Part shown: piece by piece, positions 36,057 to 45,530 of the stretch
Position numbering within the stretch: position 1 is the first letter of the stretch
How the letters are laid out: each line of letters begins with the position of its first letter
Source: Spirosoma panaciterrae DSM 21099
Lineage (GTDB): Bacteria > Bacteroidota > Bacteroidia > Cytophagales > Spirosomataceae
Assembly: GCF_000374025.1 (NCBI RefSeq)
Contig: NZ_KB893176.1
Location: 156,393 to 220,392, forward strand
Reading direction: 5' to 3'
DNA: 64,000 nucleotides
Notes under the pieces: model-generated
Told to the model about the DNA's origin: nothing
The model's input: the letters and a program-made list of their open reading frames with translations, nothing else
The model's database searches: none
Translations under genes and position numbers: made by a program

Positions 36057-37592
36057 TTAGAAATAAGGAGTTAATGCCGACTCAACCGCTGGCAACGGAT
36101 AATAGTCGTCAAGATTTGTAAAGGCGTTTGGTGGCGGTACGGCTCCGGCAGGGAAGTAGTAATCGGCCGGATTGGCTTTCACCCGAGCACCGTAAGCCGT
36201 AATAATTTCCTTCACCCGGCCTGTGCGTGTCAGGTCGAACCAACGCTTGTTTTCGAAAGCCAGCTCAACGCGTCTTTCTTTGAAAATAGCTTCCCGCATA
36301 TCGGCTTGGGACGAGGCTTTCGTAGCCGCCAGCCCCGCACGCGCCCGTACCTGATTCAGATAGATAGCCGCATCGGCCGTTTTACCCTGCTCATTGAGGG
36401 CTTCGGCCAGGAACAGCAACACTTCAGCGTAGCGATAAACCGGCCAGTTTTGCCCTGTGTTGTTGTGCAACGCGTGGGTACGAGCGTATTTTTTGATGTA
36501 CGGATACACTTTATTCGCGCGTAGGCTGGTGCTCAACGTAACCGTTCCGATCGAAATATCCTTCCGCTTGTCGCCCGTTTCGTAAGCCGCGATCAGATCA
36601 GGCGTAGGAATGTTATTGCTTTCCTGCGATGTGGGCTGCGGGTTCGACGTTCCCGTAATGGGAGCAATTTCAGCAGCCGTTATCGGCGAAGGCAGGAATC
36701 GATAGATCTGGTTGCCGTTATAACCCGCCGATCCTTCCATATACTGGACTTCGAACACCGACTCATTATTGTTTTTGTTCGTGTTTGTATATGAAAACGC
36801 ATCATTATAATCAGGCGTCAGGCTATACCCGTCGTTGGTCACGACATCTTTCATGAGCGTTTCGACCTGCGACCATTTTTTCTGCGTCAGATACAAATTA
36901 GCCAGTAGTGTTTTGGCCGCTCCCGAGGTAACCCGACCAGGTTCCTGGCTTTTTTTGTTCAGCAAGTTTTTACTGGCATCGGTGGCGTCTTTTTCAATCT
37001 GCGCATACAGTTGCTCGGTTGTAGCTAGCTCGGCTGGCGCATCCTGACGACCTGTTACGGGGGTTAAGTGCAGCGGAACTTTACCAAATAGCCGTACCAG
37101 ATCGAAATAGGCAAACGCTCGAAGAAACTGGGCCTGGCCTTTCAGGTTATTTTTAACGGCATCACTACTAAACGTAATCCCATCGATCAGACTCAGGATC
37201 TGATTGGCCCGGGCAATGATCACATAGTTCAGTCGATACTGCACCAGCACGTTATCGTTGGCTGTCACCTTAGCCCCCCCATCGCCTGTTCCGACAGGGA
37301 TGGCAAAATCGGCCACGTTTTCGGTTGCGTCTACCGCACCATACAGTGTGTTACGAGCATAATAGGTATTGTCGGAGTGCATTTCTTCCAGCACCCACGC
37401 CCGTTCGTTATACATCTGTCGGAGAGGCACATAGGCGCCATTGACTGCCTGAACAAAGTCGGCTTCGGTTTTGAAAAACGTGGCCGAACTCAATGCAGTT
37501 TCGGGCACTGCGGTCAAAAAGTCATCTTTGCAGCCGATCGATGCCAGGGTCAATAGCGCGACTGCGATATATTTTATTTTCATTGGAAACAA
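36057..37592 (-). CDS. SusD/RagB family nutrient-binding lipoprotein
   Basis: A 511-residue protein with a lipoprotein signal (MKIKYIAVALLTLASIGC after MFP; a start at the internal ATG 3 codons in is possible). The lipobox Cys is near residue 21. SusD hallmarks include ARANQILSLIDGI, FLRAFAYFDLVRLFGKVPL, YRYAEVLLFLAEALNEQGK, LNQVRARAGL and ERRVELAFENKRWFDLTRTGRV, and a terminal DDYYPLPAVESALTPYF. It is the surface-exposed partner of the SusC receptor encoded 58 bases upstream. Both belong to the sugar locus. Confidence 0.96.
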   Translation of the reverse strand: MFPMKIKYIAVALLTLASIGCKDDFLTAVPETALSSATFFKTEADFVQAVNGAYVPLRQMYNERAWVLEEMHSDNTYYARNTLYGAVDATENVADFAIPVGTGDGGAKVTANDNVLVQYRLNYVIIARANQILSLIDGITFSSDAVKNNLKGQAQFLRAFAYFDLVRLFGKVPLHLTPVTGRQDAPAELATTEQLYAQIEKDATDASKNLLNKKSQEPGRVTSGAAKTLLANLYLTQKKWSQVETLMKDVVTNDGYSLTPDYNDAFSYTNTNKNNNESVFEVQYMEGSAGYNGNQIYRFLPSPITAAEIAPITGTSNPQPTSQESNNIPTPDLIAAYETGDKRKDISIGTVTLSTSLRANKVYPYIKKYARTHALHNNTGQNWPVYRYAEVLLFLAEALNEQGKTADAAIYLNQVRARAGLAATKASSQADMREAIFKERRVELAFENKRWFDLTRTGRVKEIITAYGARVKANPADYYFPAGAVPPPNAFTNLDDYYPLPAVESALTPYF

Positions 37593-37650
37593 GGTTTTTA
37601 GGATTAGCCGCTGGTGTTATTTCGCCCCAGCGACATAATGACTACTGGTT

Positions 37651-40600
37651 TTAGAAATTCAGCGTTACACCGGCAGTGTACGTGCGAGGAACGGGGTAAT
37701 TCGAAAAATCAACACCCTGACTCAGGTTTCCGCCATCGCCATTTCCGGCACCATTTCCGCTCGTTTCCGGGTTGGGGCCGCCCCAGTACTTGGTGAAGAT
37801 GTACACTTGCTGACAGGAAGCATACACCCGGGCCGATTTAAACAGTTTATTCACTGCACCGATGTTATAGCCCAGCGTTATGTTTTTGATCGTGAAAAAC
37901 GACGCATCCGCCAGGAACTGTGTGCTGTTCCAGTCACGCTCGATACCCGTGTAGTTACCACCATTGTTGGTAGCGCCGAACTGGCCAGCTCCCTGCGTGA
38001 TTACGTTGGTAGCCACGGCAGCCCCATTGACAATGGTATTCTGAACCCGGAAACGATCTTTTACCCCTTCAACCATGTTGAACACACCATCCAGATTGGC
38101 CGTGCTGTACAGGTGCCGAACCCACAACTGGTTTCCGTACGACCCAGACCCCGTGATCGAAAAGTCGAAGTTGCCGTATTTCAGGTCGTTGGTAAGCCCG
38201 TAGGTAAACTTGGGGAATGGGCTACCGATGATCGTGCGGTCGTCGGCATCGCCACCATAGGTAATCACTCCGTCGCCGTTCACATCTTTCATTTTGATCG
38301 TTCCAATAGCTGAACGCCCTGGGATAATCGGCGAATTTTTGAGGTCTTCTGCACTGGTATAATACCCTTGTTTGACCAGGCCGTAGAACTGACCAAATGG
38401 CTGACCTACCTGCGTAATGTGGAACGTTCCATACACCCGGTCGATACCCGGTGCCAGTGACACGACCAGATTCCGGTTGAACGAAATGTTGGCGTTGGTG
38501 GTCCACTTCAGCTTGCCCATTGTGTTTTTGGTGGTCAGCGAGAATTCGTGGCCCCAGAATTTAATTTCGCCAATGTTATCGTTGAAGTTGGTGAAACCGG
38601 ATTCCTGTGGCACCTGCACCGCATACAACAGGTTGGTGGTCCGCTTGGTATAGAAATCATAAATGAACTGGATGCGGTCGTTGAACAGACCCAGGTCAAG
38701 CCCCATGTCAAACTGCTTCGTCGTTTCCCAGCCCAGGTTTGGGTTTGCCAGCGACGTCACCACAGCCCCCGTTGCAACTGTGCTGCCAAACACGGCATTG
38801 GTGGTATTGTTTACCAGCGCGTACTGTGTGTAGTTACCGATGTTGTTGTTACCAATCACCCCGTAGCTAGCCCGTATTTTGGCAAACGAAACCTGTGGAA
38901 CGGTTTTCAGGAAATTTTCGTCCGACATAATCCAGCCTACCGAAGCCGATGGGAATGTACCCCAGCGATTGTTCAAACCAAATCGGGACGATCCATCCGC
39001 ACGAATAGCCGCCGTCAGCAGGTATTTGCCTTTGTAGTTATAGGTCAGCCGAGACAGGTACGAGGTCAATGTCCATTGGTTGGCACCGTTTTGCGAGTTG
39101 GTACGGTCAATGTTCAGTGCGCCCTGAATGGTTGGCAACCGGTCGTCGGCATAGGTATTGGCCTGGACCTGTGTAAACTCCGACCGGAACTTCTGATTTG
39201 TAAAACCAGCCAACAGCTCAAAGTTATGATCGTTGAAGCTCTTTGCATAGGTTGCCAGGTTCTCGTTCAGCCACGACATGCTCTCCAGCCCCTGACGGAT
39301 GGACACCGCCGTGGTCGGAATCGGTACGTTGATGGCACTGGTAGCCGTCGACGGATTGAAGAAGAAGAATTTAGAATTCGTATATTCTATATTCATCGTC
39401 GATTTCAACGTCAGCCCCGTAATGGGCCGAAACTGAATGTAGGCGTTACCTAAGAGGTTGGTGTTCTTTGTTTCGTTCACCAGTTCGTTAGCGGCTCGTA
39501 CCCAGTTCGGATAGTTGAAGATATTACCCGTGCTGCTCGGTAAGGTATTGTATTTTGTCAGCTCCCCATTGGCGTCATAAATCGGCATGATTGGCCAGGT
39601 ATGCAGGGCATTGAACAGAATCCCGGTTCCCCGGTCGCCGTCGGTACGGGGCGTATTATCAAACACATACGAAGGCGCTACATTGAACCCGACCGCAACC
39701 TTATTGGAGAGGTTATAGTTTGAGTTCATCCGCAGGGAGTACCGTTTGTATTTGTTATTGAGTACTACCCCGTCCTGATTGAAAATACCAGCCACCAGCG
39801 ATGTGTTCGACTTTTCGGTATTGTGCGAAATACTCAGGTTATAGCTTTGAAGGGGTGCTACACGGAGTAAGGCATCGTACCAGTCGTTGTTCTTCCCTTC
39901 ATACTGCGATGGGTTCTGGAAAATGTCAGGTACAGGCAGCAACTGATCTTCGTAGAATTCTTTCTTAAACTGGGCAAACTGTACAGCATTCAGCATTTTT
40001 ACCCGACCTTTTACAGGAACTTTTTGTAAACCCGTGTAGGCGGTGAAGCTGATATTCGTCTGACCAGGTTTGCCTTTTTTGGTGGTGATGAGCACCACGC
40101 CATTGGCCGCCCGTGACCCATACAACGACGTAGAGGCCGCATCTTTCAGAATCGAAAGGTCCTCAATTTCATCGGGGTTCAACTGCGCGATATTGCCCGT
40201 AATGGGGAAACCATCGATCACGTAAAGCGGATCGCTACCTGCCGACACCGAAACCTGCCCCCGAATCCGAATGCTGATTCCCTGGCCGGGTTTACCCGTT
40301 GCCTGGTTGATCTGAACACCCGCCAGTCGGCCCTGTAATTTCTGCCCGATCTGCGAAACGGGCAAGTCTTTAATTTCCTGAGAGCTGATGGTTTGAACAG
40401 CCCCGGTTACTTCTTTCTTTAACTGGCTACCGTACCCCACAACCACGACTTCATTGAGGGTCTGATCGTCGGGTGTCAGGGCCACAGTCAGGGAAGTCTG
40501 GCTACCTACCACGACTTCTTTTTTCGCATAACCCACAAAACTAAACACCAGTGTAGCGCGGGTATCGGGTACGGCAATCCGAAAGCTCCCCGTCCCATCC

Positions 40601-40866
40601 GTTGTGGTTCCCTGGGTGGTCCCTTTTACAATAACACTTACCCCTGCCAGCAAATCCCCCTTCTCATCCGTCACCTTCCCCGAAATGGTTATGTCCGCAA
40701 CCTGCGCGGTTTCATAAGACAAGTCTGGTCGGGGAACATGCAGTGCCAGCAATTGCCCTGCCAGCAAATCACTTCGTTTCGGCTCAATACTCTGCATCGT
40801 CTGAGCGAAGCCGGGTACGATTCCAGCTATCAGGCTCAGCGTAGCTAGTTGATAAATTTTTTTCAT
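37651..40866 (-). CDS. SusC/RagA family TonB-dependent outer-membrane receptor
   Basis: A 1071-residue receptor with signal peptide (MKKIYQLATLSLIAGIVPGFAQ). After about 35 extra residues there is a carboxypeptidase-regulatory-like domain (ITISGKVTDEKGDLLAGVSVIVKGT, residues about 60-140). The plug starts with VVVGYGSQLKKEVTGAVQTIS and contains LAGVQINQATGKPGQGISIRIRG and PLYVIDGFPI. The barrel ends with YPVPRTYTAGVTLNF, a normal C-terminal strand. With SusD it imports a glycoside or oligosaccharide. It is the first gene of the locus, divergent from a GntR-type regulator. Confidence 0.97.
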   Translation of the reverse strand: MKKIYQLATLSLIAGIVPGFAQTMQSIEPKRSDLLAGQLLALHVPRPDLSYETAQVADITISGKVTDEKGDLLAGVSVIVKGTTQGTTTDGTGSFRIAVPDTRATLVFSFVGYAKKEVVVGSQTSLTVALTPDDQTLNEVVVVGYGSQLKKEVTGAVQTISSQEIKDLPVSQIGQKLQGRLAGVQINQATGKPGQGISIRIRGQVSVSAGSDPLYVIDGFPITGNIAQLNPDEIEDLSILKDAASTSLYGSRAANGVVLITTKKGKPGQTNISFTAYTGLQKVPVKGRVKMLNAVQFAQFKKEFYEDQLLPVPDIFQNPSQYEGKNNDWYDALLRVAPLQSYNLSISHNTEKSNTSLVAGIFNQDGVVLNNKYKRYSLRMNSNYNLSNKVAVGFNVAPSYVFDNTPRTDGDRGTGILFNALHTWPIMPIYDANGELTKYNTLPSSTGNIFNYPNWVRAANELVNETKNTNLLGNAYIQFRPITGLTLKSTMNIEYTNSKFFFFNPSTATSAINVPIPTTAVSIRQGLESMSWLNENLATYAKSFNDHNFELLAGFTNQKFRSEFTQVQANTYADDRLPTIQGALNIDRTNSQNGANQWTLTSYLSRLTYNYKGKYLLTAAIRADGSSRFGLNNRWGTFPSASVGWIMSDENFLKTVPQVSFAKIRASYGVIGNNNIGNYTQYALVNNTTNAVFGSTVATGAVVTSLANPNLGWETTKQFDMGLDLGLFNDRIQFIYDFYTKRTTNLLYAVQVPQESGFTNFNDNIGEIKFWGHEFSLTTKNTMGKLKWTTNANISFNRNLVVSLAPGIDRVYGTFHITQVGQPFGQFYGLVKQGYYTSAEDLKNSPIIPGRSAIGTIKMKDVNGDGVITYGGDADDRTIIGSPFPKFTYGLTNDLKYGNFDFSITGSGSYGNQLWVRHLYSTANLDGVFNMVEGVKDRFRVQNTIVNGAAVATNVITQGAGQFGATNNGGNYTGIERDWNSTQFLADASFFTIKNITLGYNIGAVNKLFKSARVYASCQQVYIFTKYWGGPNPETSGNGAGNGDGGNLSQGVDFSNYPVPRTYTAGVTLNF

Positions 40867-41045
40867 GGAGGTTTAGATCGAATAGGGTTACCAGAAATAG
40901 ATATAGAAAAAACATAAGCGAATACTCAAATATTGATAAACATGTAGGGGCAACTTTCCTATACCTTCCCAGTTTTAGTATTATTTGATTAAGATTTTAA
41001 GAATTTTCAATATATCAGGCGGTATTCCTGCTTTTTAGTAGATAC
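40867..41045. promoter_or_regulatory. Divergent promoter region between susC and the GntR-type regulator gene
   Basis: This AT-rich gap separates divergently transcribed genes, so it must contain both promoters. A T-rich stretch (about 40964-41000) and ATATTTGA-like wording on the minus strand are compatible with a Bacteroidota -7 element, but no clear match to TAnnTTTG at a good distance was found. The regulator most likely binds here. Confidence 0.55.
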
Positions 41046-41111
41046 TTGCCTTTACTATACATCCCTAAAAGCAAGTCTGCAGTGATGCTGTCTGGACATT
41101 TGACATCTGAG

Positions 41112-42128
41112 ATGATCGATCACATTAAAATCAACGACTATTCGAATACACCCAAATACCAGCAGATTTATAACTCAATCGTAGAAGGTATTGAAAATCG
41201 GGATATTCTACCAGGCGATAAACTACCGTCGATTCATGAGCTATGTGCGTCATTCGATGTCTCGAAAGGCACGATCGAGCGAGCGTACGAGCTGCTAAAA
41301 GAGAAAGAGATTATTGGCGGGGTAAAAGGCAAAGGGTTTTATATCAACTATACCCCAACGGGAAATAACCTGAAAATATTCCTGTTATTCAACAAGTTAA
41401 GCGCCCACAAAAAAATTATCTACGATTCGTTTGTCGAGATGCTGGGCGATACAGTAGCCATCGATTTCTTTATTTATAACAACGATTTTCGATTATTTCG
41501 GGATTTAATCCAGCGTCAGGCCCATAATCATACCCATTATGTCATCATTGGCCACTTTTTCGATGGCGAAGAGAAGGCGGCAGAGTTAATCAACAGTTTA
41601 CCCAAGCATAAACTGGTGATTCTCGACAAACTGCTGGACGGTATAACCGGCAATTATGCGGCTGTATTTCAAAACTTTGAGAAAGACCTTTATCAGGCGT
41701 TGATTGAAGCCTTACCTCTCCTACGGAAATACAGAACCATAAGCATCCTGGTGCCTTCCTACACCTACCATCCTAAGGCGATCTTAAACGGGTTCTATAA
41801 ATTCTGCTATGAGTACGGGTTTCAGACCCGGGTCATTCACGACATTCGGCAGGAACCTATCCTCTCCCAACAAGCCTATATTAACCTGATGGAGGAAGAC
41901 CTGGTCGAACTGATTAAGAAGATAAAGCAGACTGCCTATGGCATCGGACAGGAAGTGGGCATTCTTTCTTATAATGACACGCCCCTAAAAGAGTTTCTGC
42001 TGGAAGGCATTACGGTGATCTCAACCGATTTCGCGCAAATGGGACGAACGGCCGCCCAACTTATATTGAATGGTAGTCAGGAGCATATAGAAAACCCCTT
42101 CCGCCTGATCGTACGAAAATCCCTATAG
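41112..42128 (+). CDS. GntR-type regulator with a LacI-like sugar-binding domain
   Basis: A 338-residue regulator. I chose the ATG at 41112 (MIDHIKINDYSNTPKYQQIYNS); earlier starts at 41085 (ATG) and 41046 (TTG) would add weak N-terminal residues. The winged helix (residues about 12-80) contains LPGDKLPSIHELCASFDVSKGTIERAYELLKEKEI and GKGFYI, a GntR pattern. The rest resembles a periplasmic-binding/LacI-type effector domain (HYVIIGHFFDGEEKAAELINSL, VGILSYNDTPLKEFLLEGITVISTDFAQMGRTAAQLIL). It is divergent from susC and probably represses or activates the sugar locus in response to its substrate. Confidence 0.88.
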   Translation: MIDHIKINDYSNTPKYQQIYNSIVEGIENRDILPGDKLPSIHELCASFDVSKGTIERAYELLKEKEIIGGVKGKGFYINYTPTGNNLKIFLLFNKLSAHKKIIYDSFVEMLGDTVAIDFFIYNNDFRLFRDLIQRQAHNHTHYVIIGHFFDGEEKAAELINSLPKHKLVILDKLLDGITGNYAAVFQNFEKDLYQALIEALPLLRKYRTISILVPSYTYHPKAILNGFYKFCYEYGFQTRVIHDIRQEPILSQQAYINLMEEDLVELIKKIKQTAYGIGQEVGILSYNDTPLKEFLLEGITVISTDFAQMGRTAAQLILNGSQEHIENPFRLIVRKSL

Positions 42129-42132
42129 AAAT

Positions 42133-42183
42133 GCATGTGCCAGGTGGTGTCGATACTTTTAACCGACATCACCTGGCACATGC
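42133..42183. terminator. Bidirectional terminator hairpin
   Basis: The arms 42133-42152 and 42164-42183 pair at 19 of 20 positions (left arm GCATGTGCCAGGTGGTGTCG), with one G-T. It lies between the convergent GntR-type and murQ genes and is rich in GC, with few T residues, so it may slow rather than fully stop polymerase. Confidence 0.7.
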
Positions 42184-42190
42184 CCACTAC

Positions 42191-42991
42191 TTACGGCTTA
42201 TAGCCTTCAATTGCCCCCCGAACGTTGCCAAACTGGGCCAATAATGTTTCTGCCTTCTCGCGATCGACACCCAATTCGTCCATGACCATACGGGCAGCCC
42301 GGTCCTGGAGCTTTATATTCGACAATTGCATATCGACCATTTTGTTGCCTTTTACCCGGCCCAGACGAATCATGACCGATGTCGAAACCATATTCAGAAC
42401 CAGTTTTTGAGCTGTTCCTGCTTTCATTCGGGTGCTGCCGGTCACGAACTCCGGGCCAACCACAACTTCAACCGGATATTCGGCCGCTTTGGCGACAGCC
42501 GAGCCTTCGTTACAAACAATGCACCCAGTCAGTAGGCCCGCTTTCCGGGCTTCTTCAAGGCCGCCGATCACGTAGGGCGTTCGGCCCGAGGCCGCGATTC
42601 CGATAACGGTATCCAGCGAATCAGGATGATAGGGGGCCATGTCTTTCCAGGCTTGTTCGGGATCATCTTCAGCGAATTCGACAGCTTTGCGAATAGCCCC
42701 ATCCCCTCCGGCAATAAGACCAATGACTAAATCGTGTGGAACGCCATAAGTTGGCGGACACTCCGACGCATCAACGATGCCCAATCGGCCACTCGTACCT
42801 GCTCCGATATAAAACAGCCGTCCGCCTTCTTTCATACGTTTAGCGGTTTCTGTTACCAGCGCTTCAATCTGCGGAATAGCCTTCTCCACTGCCAGCGGAA
42901 CCGTTTGATCTTCCTTATTTATTGTAACGAGCAAGTCATGAACCGACATCTGCTCCAGATGGTCGTAATGGGATGTGCTTTCTGTTGTCAT
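42191..42991 (-). CDS. murQ: N-acetylmuramic acid 6-phosphate etherase
   Basis: A 266-residue SIS-domain protein matching MurQ: FYIGAGTSGRLGIVDASECPPTYGVP (about residues 60-86, containing the catalytic Glu), GIAASGRTPYVIGGLEEARKAG, and PEFVTGSTRMKAGTAQKLVLNMVST. It cleaves the lactyl ether of MurNAc-6-phosphate during peptidoglycan recycling. It is slightly shorter than many family members (about 300), but all core motifs are present. It converges on the GntR-type regulator gene and is not part of an obvious operon. Confidence 0.96.
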   Translation of the reverse strand: MTTESTSHYDHLEQMSVHDLLVTINKEDQTVPLAVEKAIPQIEALVTETAKRMKEGGRLFYIGAGTSGRLGIVDASECPPTYGVPHDLVIGLIAGGDGAIRKAVEFAEDDPEQAWKDMAPYHPDSLDTVIGIAASGRTPYVIGGLEEARKAGLLTGCIVCNEGSAVAKAAEYPVEVVVGPEFVTGSTRMKAGTAQKLVLNMVSTSVMIRLGRVKGNKMVDMQLSNIKLQDRAARMVMDELGVDREKAETLLAQFGNVRGAIEGYKP

Positions 42992-43075
42992 ACCTCAAAA
43001 GTAACACTCACACATTTTAACCGACAAATAATCATTTTTTTCTTGCCTTTTCGAAAAACATAATTTTTCTTTACA

Positions 43076-43104
43076 GCGTTATTACACCAGCAGCGAAATT
43101 TCGC
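43076..43104. promoter_or_regulatory. Tandem operator-like elements upstream of ilvD
   Basis: Element 2 is the perfect palindrome GCGAAATTTCGC (43093-43104), identical to one upstream of leuA. Element 1, GCGTTATTACAC (43076-43087), matches leuA's GCGTATTTACGC at 9 of 12 positions. The centres are 17 bp apart, as at leuA. They end 12 bases before the ilvD ATG. A possible -7 region (TAATTTTTC, 43061-43069) lies upstream, so a repressor here would block early transcription. Confidence 0.75.
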
Positions 43105-43116
43105 TAATTGTAAAAT

Positions 43117-44817
43117 ATGCTTACCGAATCGACTCCTACTGAACTGAATCGCTTTAGTCGTACCCTTACGCAGGAAATTAGTAACCCAGCCGCCAAAGCT
43201 ATGCTCTACGGAGTGGGCCTAACGGAAGACGACATGCAAAAGCCTCAGATTGGCATTGCCAGCACGGGCTACGAGGGCAACACCTGCAACATGCACCTGA
43301 ACGGGCTGTCGGTGTACGTTAAGCAGGGCATTCAGGCGAATGGACTCGTTGGGCTAATTTTTAATACGATTGGTGTATCGGACGGGATGACCAACGGCAA
43401 CGACGGTATGCGGTACTCGTTACCCAGCCGTGACCTCATCGCTGATTCGATTGAGTCGGTAGTAGCTGCGCAATGGTATGATGGCGTAGTAACGGTGGTC
43501 GGCTGCGACAAAAACATGCCGGGTGCCATAATGGCCATGGCCCGGCTCGACCGACCTGGTATCATGGTTTATGGGGGCACCATTCGTTCGGGTCATTATA
43601 AAGGACAGAAACTGGACATTGTGTCGGCCTTTGAAGCACTGGGAAAAAAATACGCCGGCAACATTTCCGATGAAGATTACGAAGGCGTTATCAGGAATTC
43701 GATTCCAGGTGCTGGTGCCTGCGGTGGTATGTATACCGCCAATACCATGGCGAGCAGCATCGAAGCGATGGGCCTTAGTCTGCCATTTAGCAGCACCTAT
43801 CCAGCTACTCACGAAGGCAAACAGGAAGAGTGTAAGAAAATCGGGGCGGCCATGCGGCTGTTGCTCGAACGGAACATCACACCGCAAGAGATCATCACCC
43901 GCAAATCGCTCGAAAACGCCCTGACCATTGTAATGGCGCTTGGCGGCTCGACCAATGCCGTTCTGCATTACCTGGCTATTGCACGAGCGGCAGGTATTGA
44001 ACTTACCCTCGACGAAATTCAGGCTATCAGCGACCGAACTCCCTTAATCGCCGATCTGAAGCCAAGTGGCAAATACTATATGGAAGATATGCTTGCCATT
44101 GGGGGCGTTCCGGCCGTCATGAAATACTTATACCAGAATGGCTATATCCATGGCGATTGCCTGACCGTAACCGGAAAAACGGTGGCCGAAAATCTGGAAG
44201 ATGCTGCTGATCTGAATTTTGAAACGCAAAAGATTGTCTTCCCGCTGAGCCAGCCGATCAAAGCAACCGGACATATTCAGATTTTACGCGGTAACCTGTC
44301 GCCAACAGGTGCCGTTGCCAAAATTACGGGTAAGGAAGGTCTTAAATTTGAAGGAACAGCGAAAGTTTGCGAACATGAAGGTGAAGTGATCGAAGCGCTG
44401 TCGAAAGGTGAAATTCTGCCCGGACAGGTACTGGTGATTCGGAATGCAGGCCCCAAAGGAGGCCCTGGCATGAGCGAAATGCTAAAACCCACCTCGGCGA
44501 TCATGGGAGCCGGGCTTGGCGATAAAGTAGCGTTGATTACCGATGGCCGATTCTCAGGGGGTACGCACGGATTCGTAGTCGGTCACGTAACCCCCGAAGC
44601 CTACGAAGGGGGCCCAATCGCCCTAGTCCAAAACGGCGACCGCATTACCATCGATGCCACCACCCGTGAAATCATTCTGCATATTTCGGACGAAGAAATG
44701 GCGTACCGCAAGAGTGAATGGAAACAACCTGCCCCGCGCTTTACCAAAGGTGTACTGGGCAAGTACATTCGGAACGTGAAGTCGGCTAGCGAAGGCTGCG
44801 TAACGGACGAAGCATAA
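43117..44817 (+). CDS. ilvD: Dihydroxyacid dehydratase
   Basis: A 566-residue enzyme that dehydrates dihydroxy-isovalerate and dihydroxy-methylvalerate in valine and isoleucine synthesis. The iron-sulfur ligands Cys57 ([10 protein letters not shown]), Cys130 ([13 protein letters not shown]) and Cys202 ([12 protein letters not shown]) are present. The C-terminal [38 protein letters not shown] is conserved. It is the first gene of the ilv part, under operator-like palindromes shared with leuA. Forty bases after its stop begins an MntA-HepT pair, which splits it from ilvB. Confidence 0.98.
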   Translation: MLTESTPTELNRFSRTLTQEISNPAAKAMLYGVGLTEDDMQKPQIGIASTGYEGNTCNMHLNGLSVYVKQGIQANGLVGLIFNTIGVSDGMTNGNDGMRYSLPSRDLIADSIESVVAAQWYDGVVTVVGCDKNMPGAIMAMARLDRPGIMVYGGTIRSGHYKGQKLDIVSAFEALGKKYAGNISDEDYEGVIRNSIPGAGACGGMYTANTMASSIEAMGLSLPFSSTYPATHEGKQEECKKIGAAMRLLLERNITPQEIITRKSLENALTIVMALGGSTNAVLHYLAIARAAGIELTLDEIQAISDRTPLIADLKPSGKYYMEDMLAIGGVPAVMKYLYQNGYIHGDCLTVTGKTVAENLEDAADLNFETQKIVFPLSQPIKATGHIQILRGNLSPTGAVAKITGKEGLKFEGTAKVCEHEGEVIEALSKGEILPGQVLVIRNAGPKGGPGMSEMLKPTSAIMGAGLGDKVALITDGRFSGGTHGFVVGHVTPEAYEGGPIALVQNGDRITIDATTREIILHISDEEMAYRKSEWKQPAPRFTKGVLGKYIRNVKSASEGCVTDEA

Positions 44818-44857
44818 CAGACGTTTATCTTTACGTCTGTACAGATCATATTATAGC

Positions 44858-45148
44858 ATGACAACCGCTTTTCAAAACCAGCAAATTCTTGAGTATCTCA
44901 AACCGTATCAACCAGAACGGATAGGAATTTTTGGTTCATGGGCGCGGGGAGAAAACGGCCCTAACAGTGATCTGGATGTGCTGATAAAATTAAGTAAGCC
45001 CGTATCGTTGCTAACCTTCGTTCAGATGGAAGATGAGTTATCAAACAAACTGGCAACCAAAGTAGATCTGGTTTCAGAAGGAGCGATCACTAATGAGCGA
45101 CTGAAAAGGCATATTTTTCAAGACCTGAAAATTATCTATGAAGGATGA
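44858..45148 (+). CDS. mntA: MntA-type nucleotidyltransferase antitoxin
   Basis: A 96-residue minimal nucleotidyltransferase. The motif GSWARGENGPNSDLD (GS, ten residues, then DLD) is the GSX10DXD signature, and a further Asp in TKVDLVSE supplies the third metal ligand. In MntA-HepT systems this protein blocks the HEPN toxin by AMPylating its Tyr. The stop overlaps the next gene by 11 bases, so the two are translationally coupled. It sits between ilvD and ilvB. A second, diverged pair lies at 50468-51125. Confidence 0.9.
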   Translation: MTTAFQNQQILEYLKPYQPERIGIFGSWARGENGPNSDLDVLIKLSKPVSLLTFVQMEDELSNKLATKVDLVSEGAITNERLKRHIFQDLKIIYEG

Positions 45149-45503
45149 TCTCGTCTATATAGAACATATTATACAGGCTTTGGAACGCATTAGCAGCTAT
45201 ACTGATGAGATGACAGAAGACGCTTTTCTTAGTGATACAAAAACACAGGATGCCTGCATCCGACAATTTGAAATCGTGGGAGAAGCTACAAAACGTCTTT
45301 CACTATCTTTTCGAGACCGATTTACCCAAATCCCCTGGCGAAGATTAGCCGGTATGAGAGATAAGCTTATACATGATTATATCCAAGTCGATTTAGCAGT
45401 AGTGTGGTCAACAGTTTCCAATGACGTCACTCCTCTATTCATCGAACTGGAAGCCATTTATGAAATCCTGTTAAACGAAGAACAGAGTAATACAACAAAC
45501 TGA
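45138..45503 (+). CDS. hepT: HepT-type HEPN ribonuclease toxin
   Basis: A 121-residue helical DUF86/HEPN protein. The catalytic motif RX4HXY appears as RDKLIHDY with Arg74, His79 and Tyr81; the Tyr is the known AMPylation target in the MntA-HepT pair. Other typical parts are RQFEIVGEATKRLS and WRRLAGMRDK. HepT cuts RNA when unmodified. It follows the nucleotidyltransferase with an 11-base overlap and ends 27 bases before ilvB, so the pair is probably transcribed with the ilv operon. Confidence 0.9.
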   Translation: MKDDLVYIEHIIQALERISSYTDEMTEDAFLSDTKTQDACIRQFEIVGEATKRLSLSFRDRFTQIPWRRLAGMRDKLIHDYIQVDLAVVWSTVSNDVTPLFIELEAIYEILLNEEQSNTTN

Positions 45504-45530
45504 ATACGACCTTAAACCGCTACAAGCATC

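Noticed and set aside
38548..39453. A 301-codon plus-strand frame inside the susC gene
   Set aside because: It is antisense to a clear TonB-dependent receptor and has Cys/Arg-rich composition with no domain; it is a codon-bias shadow.
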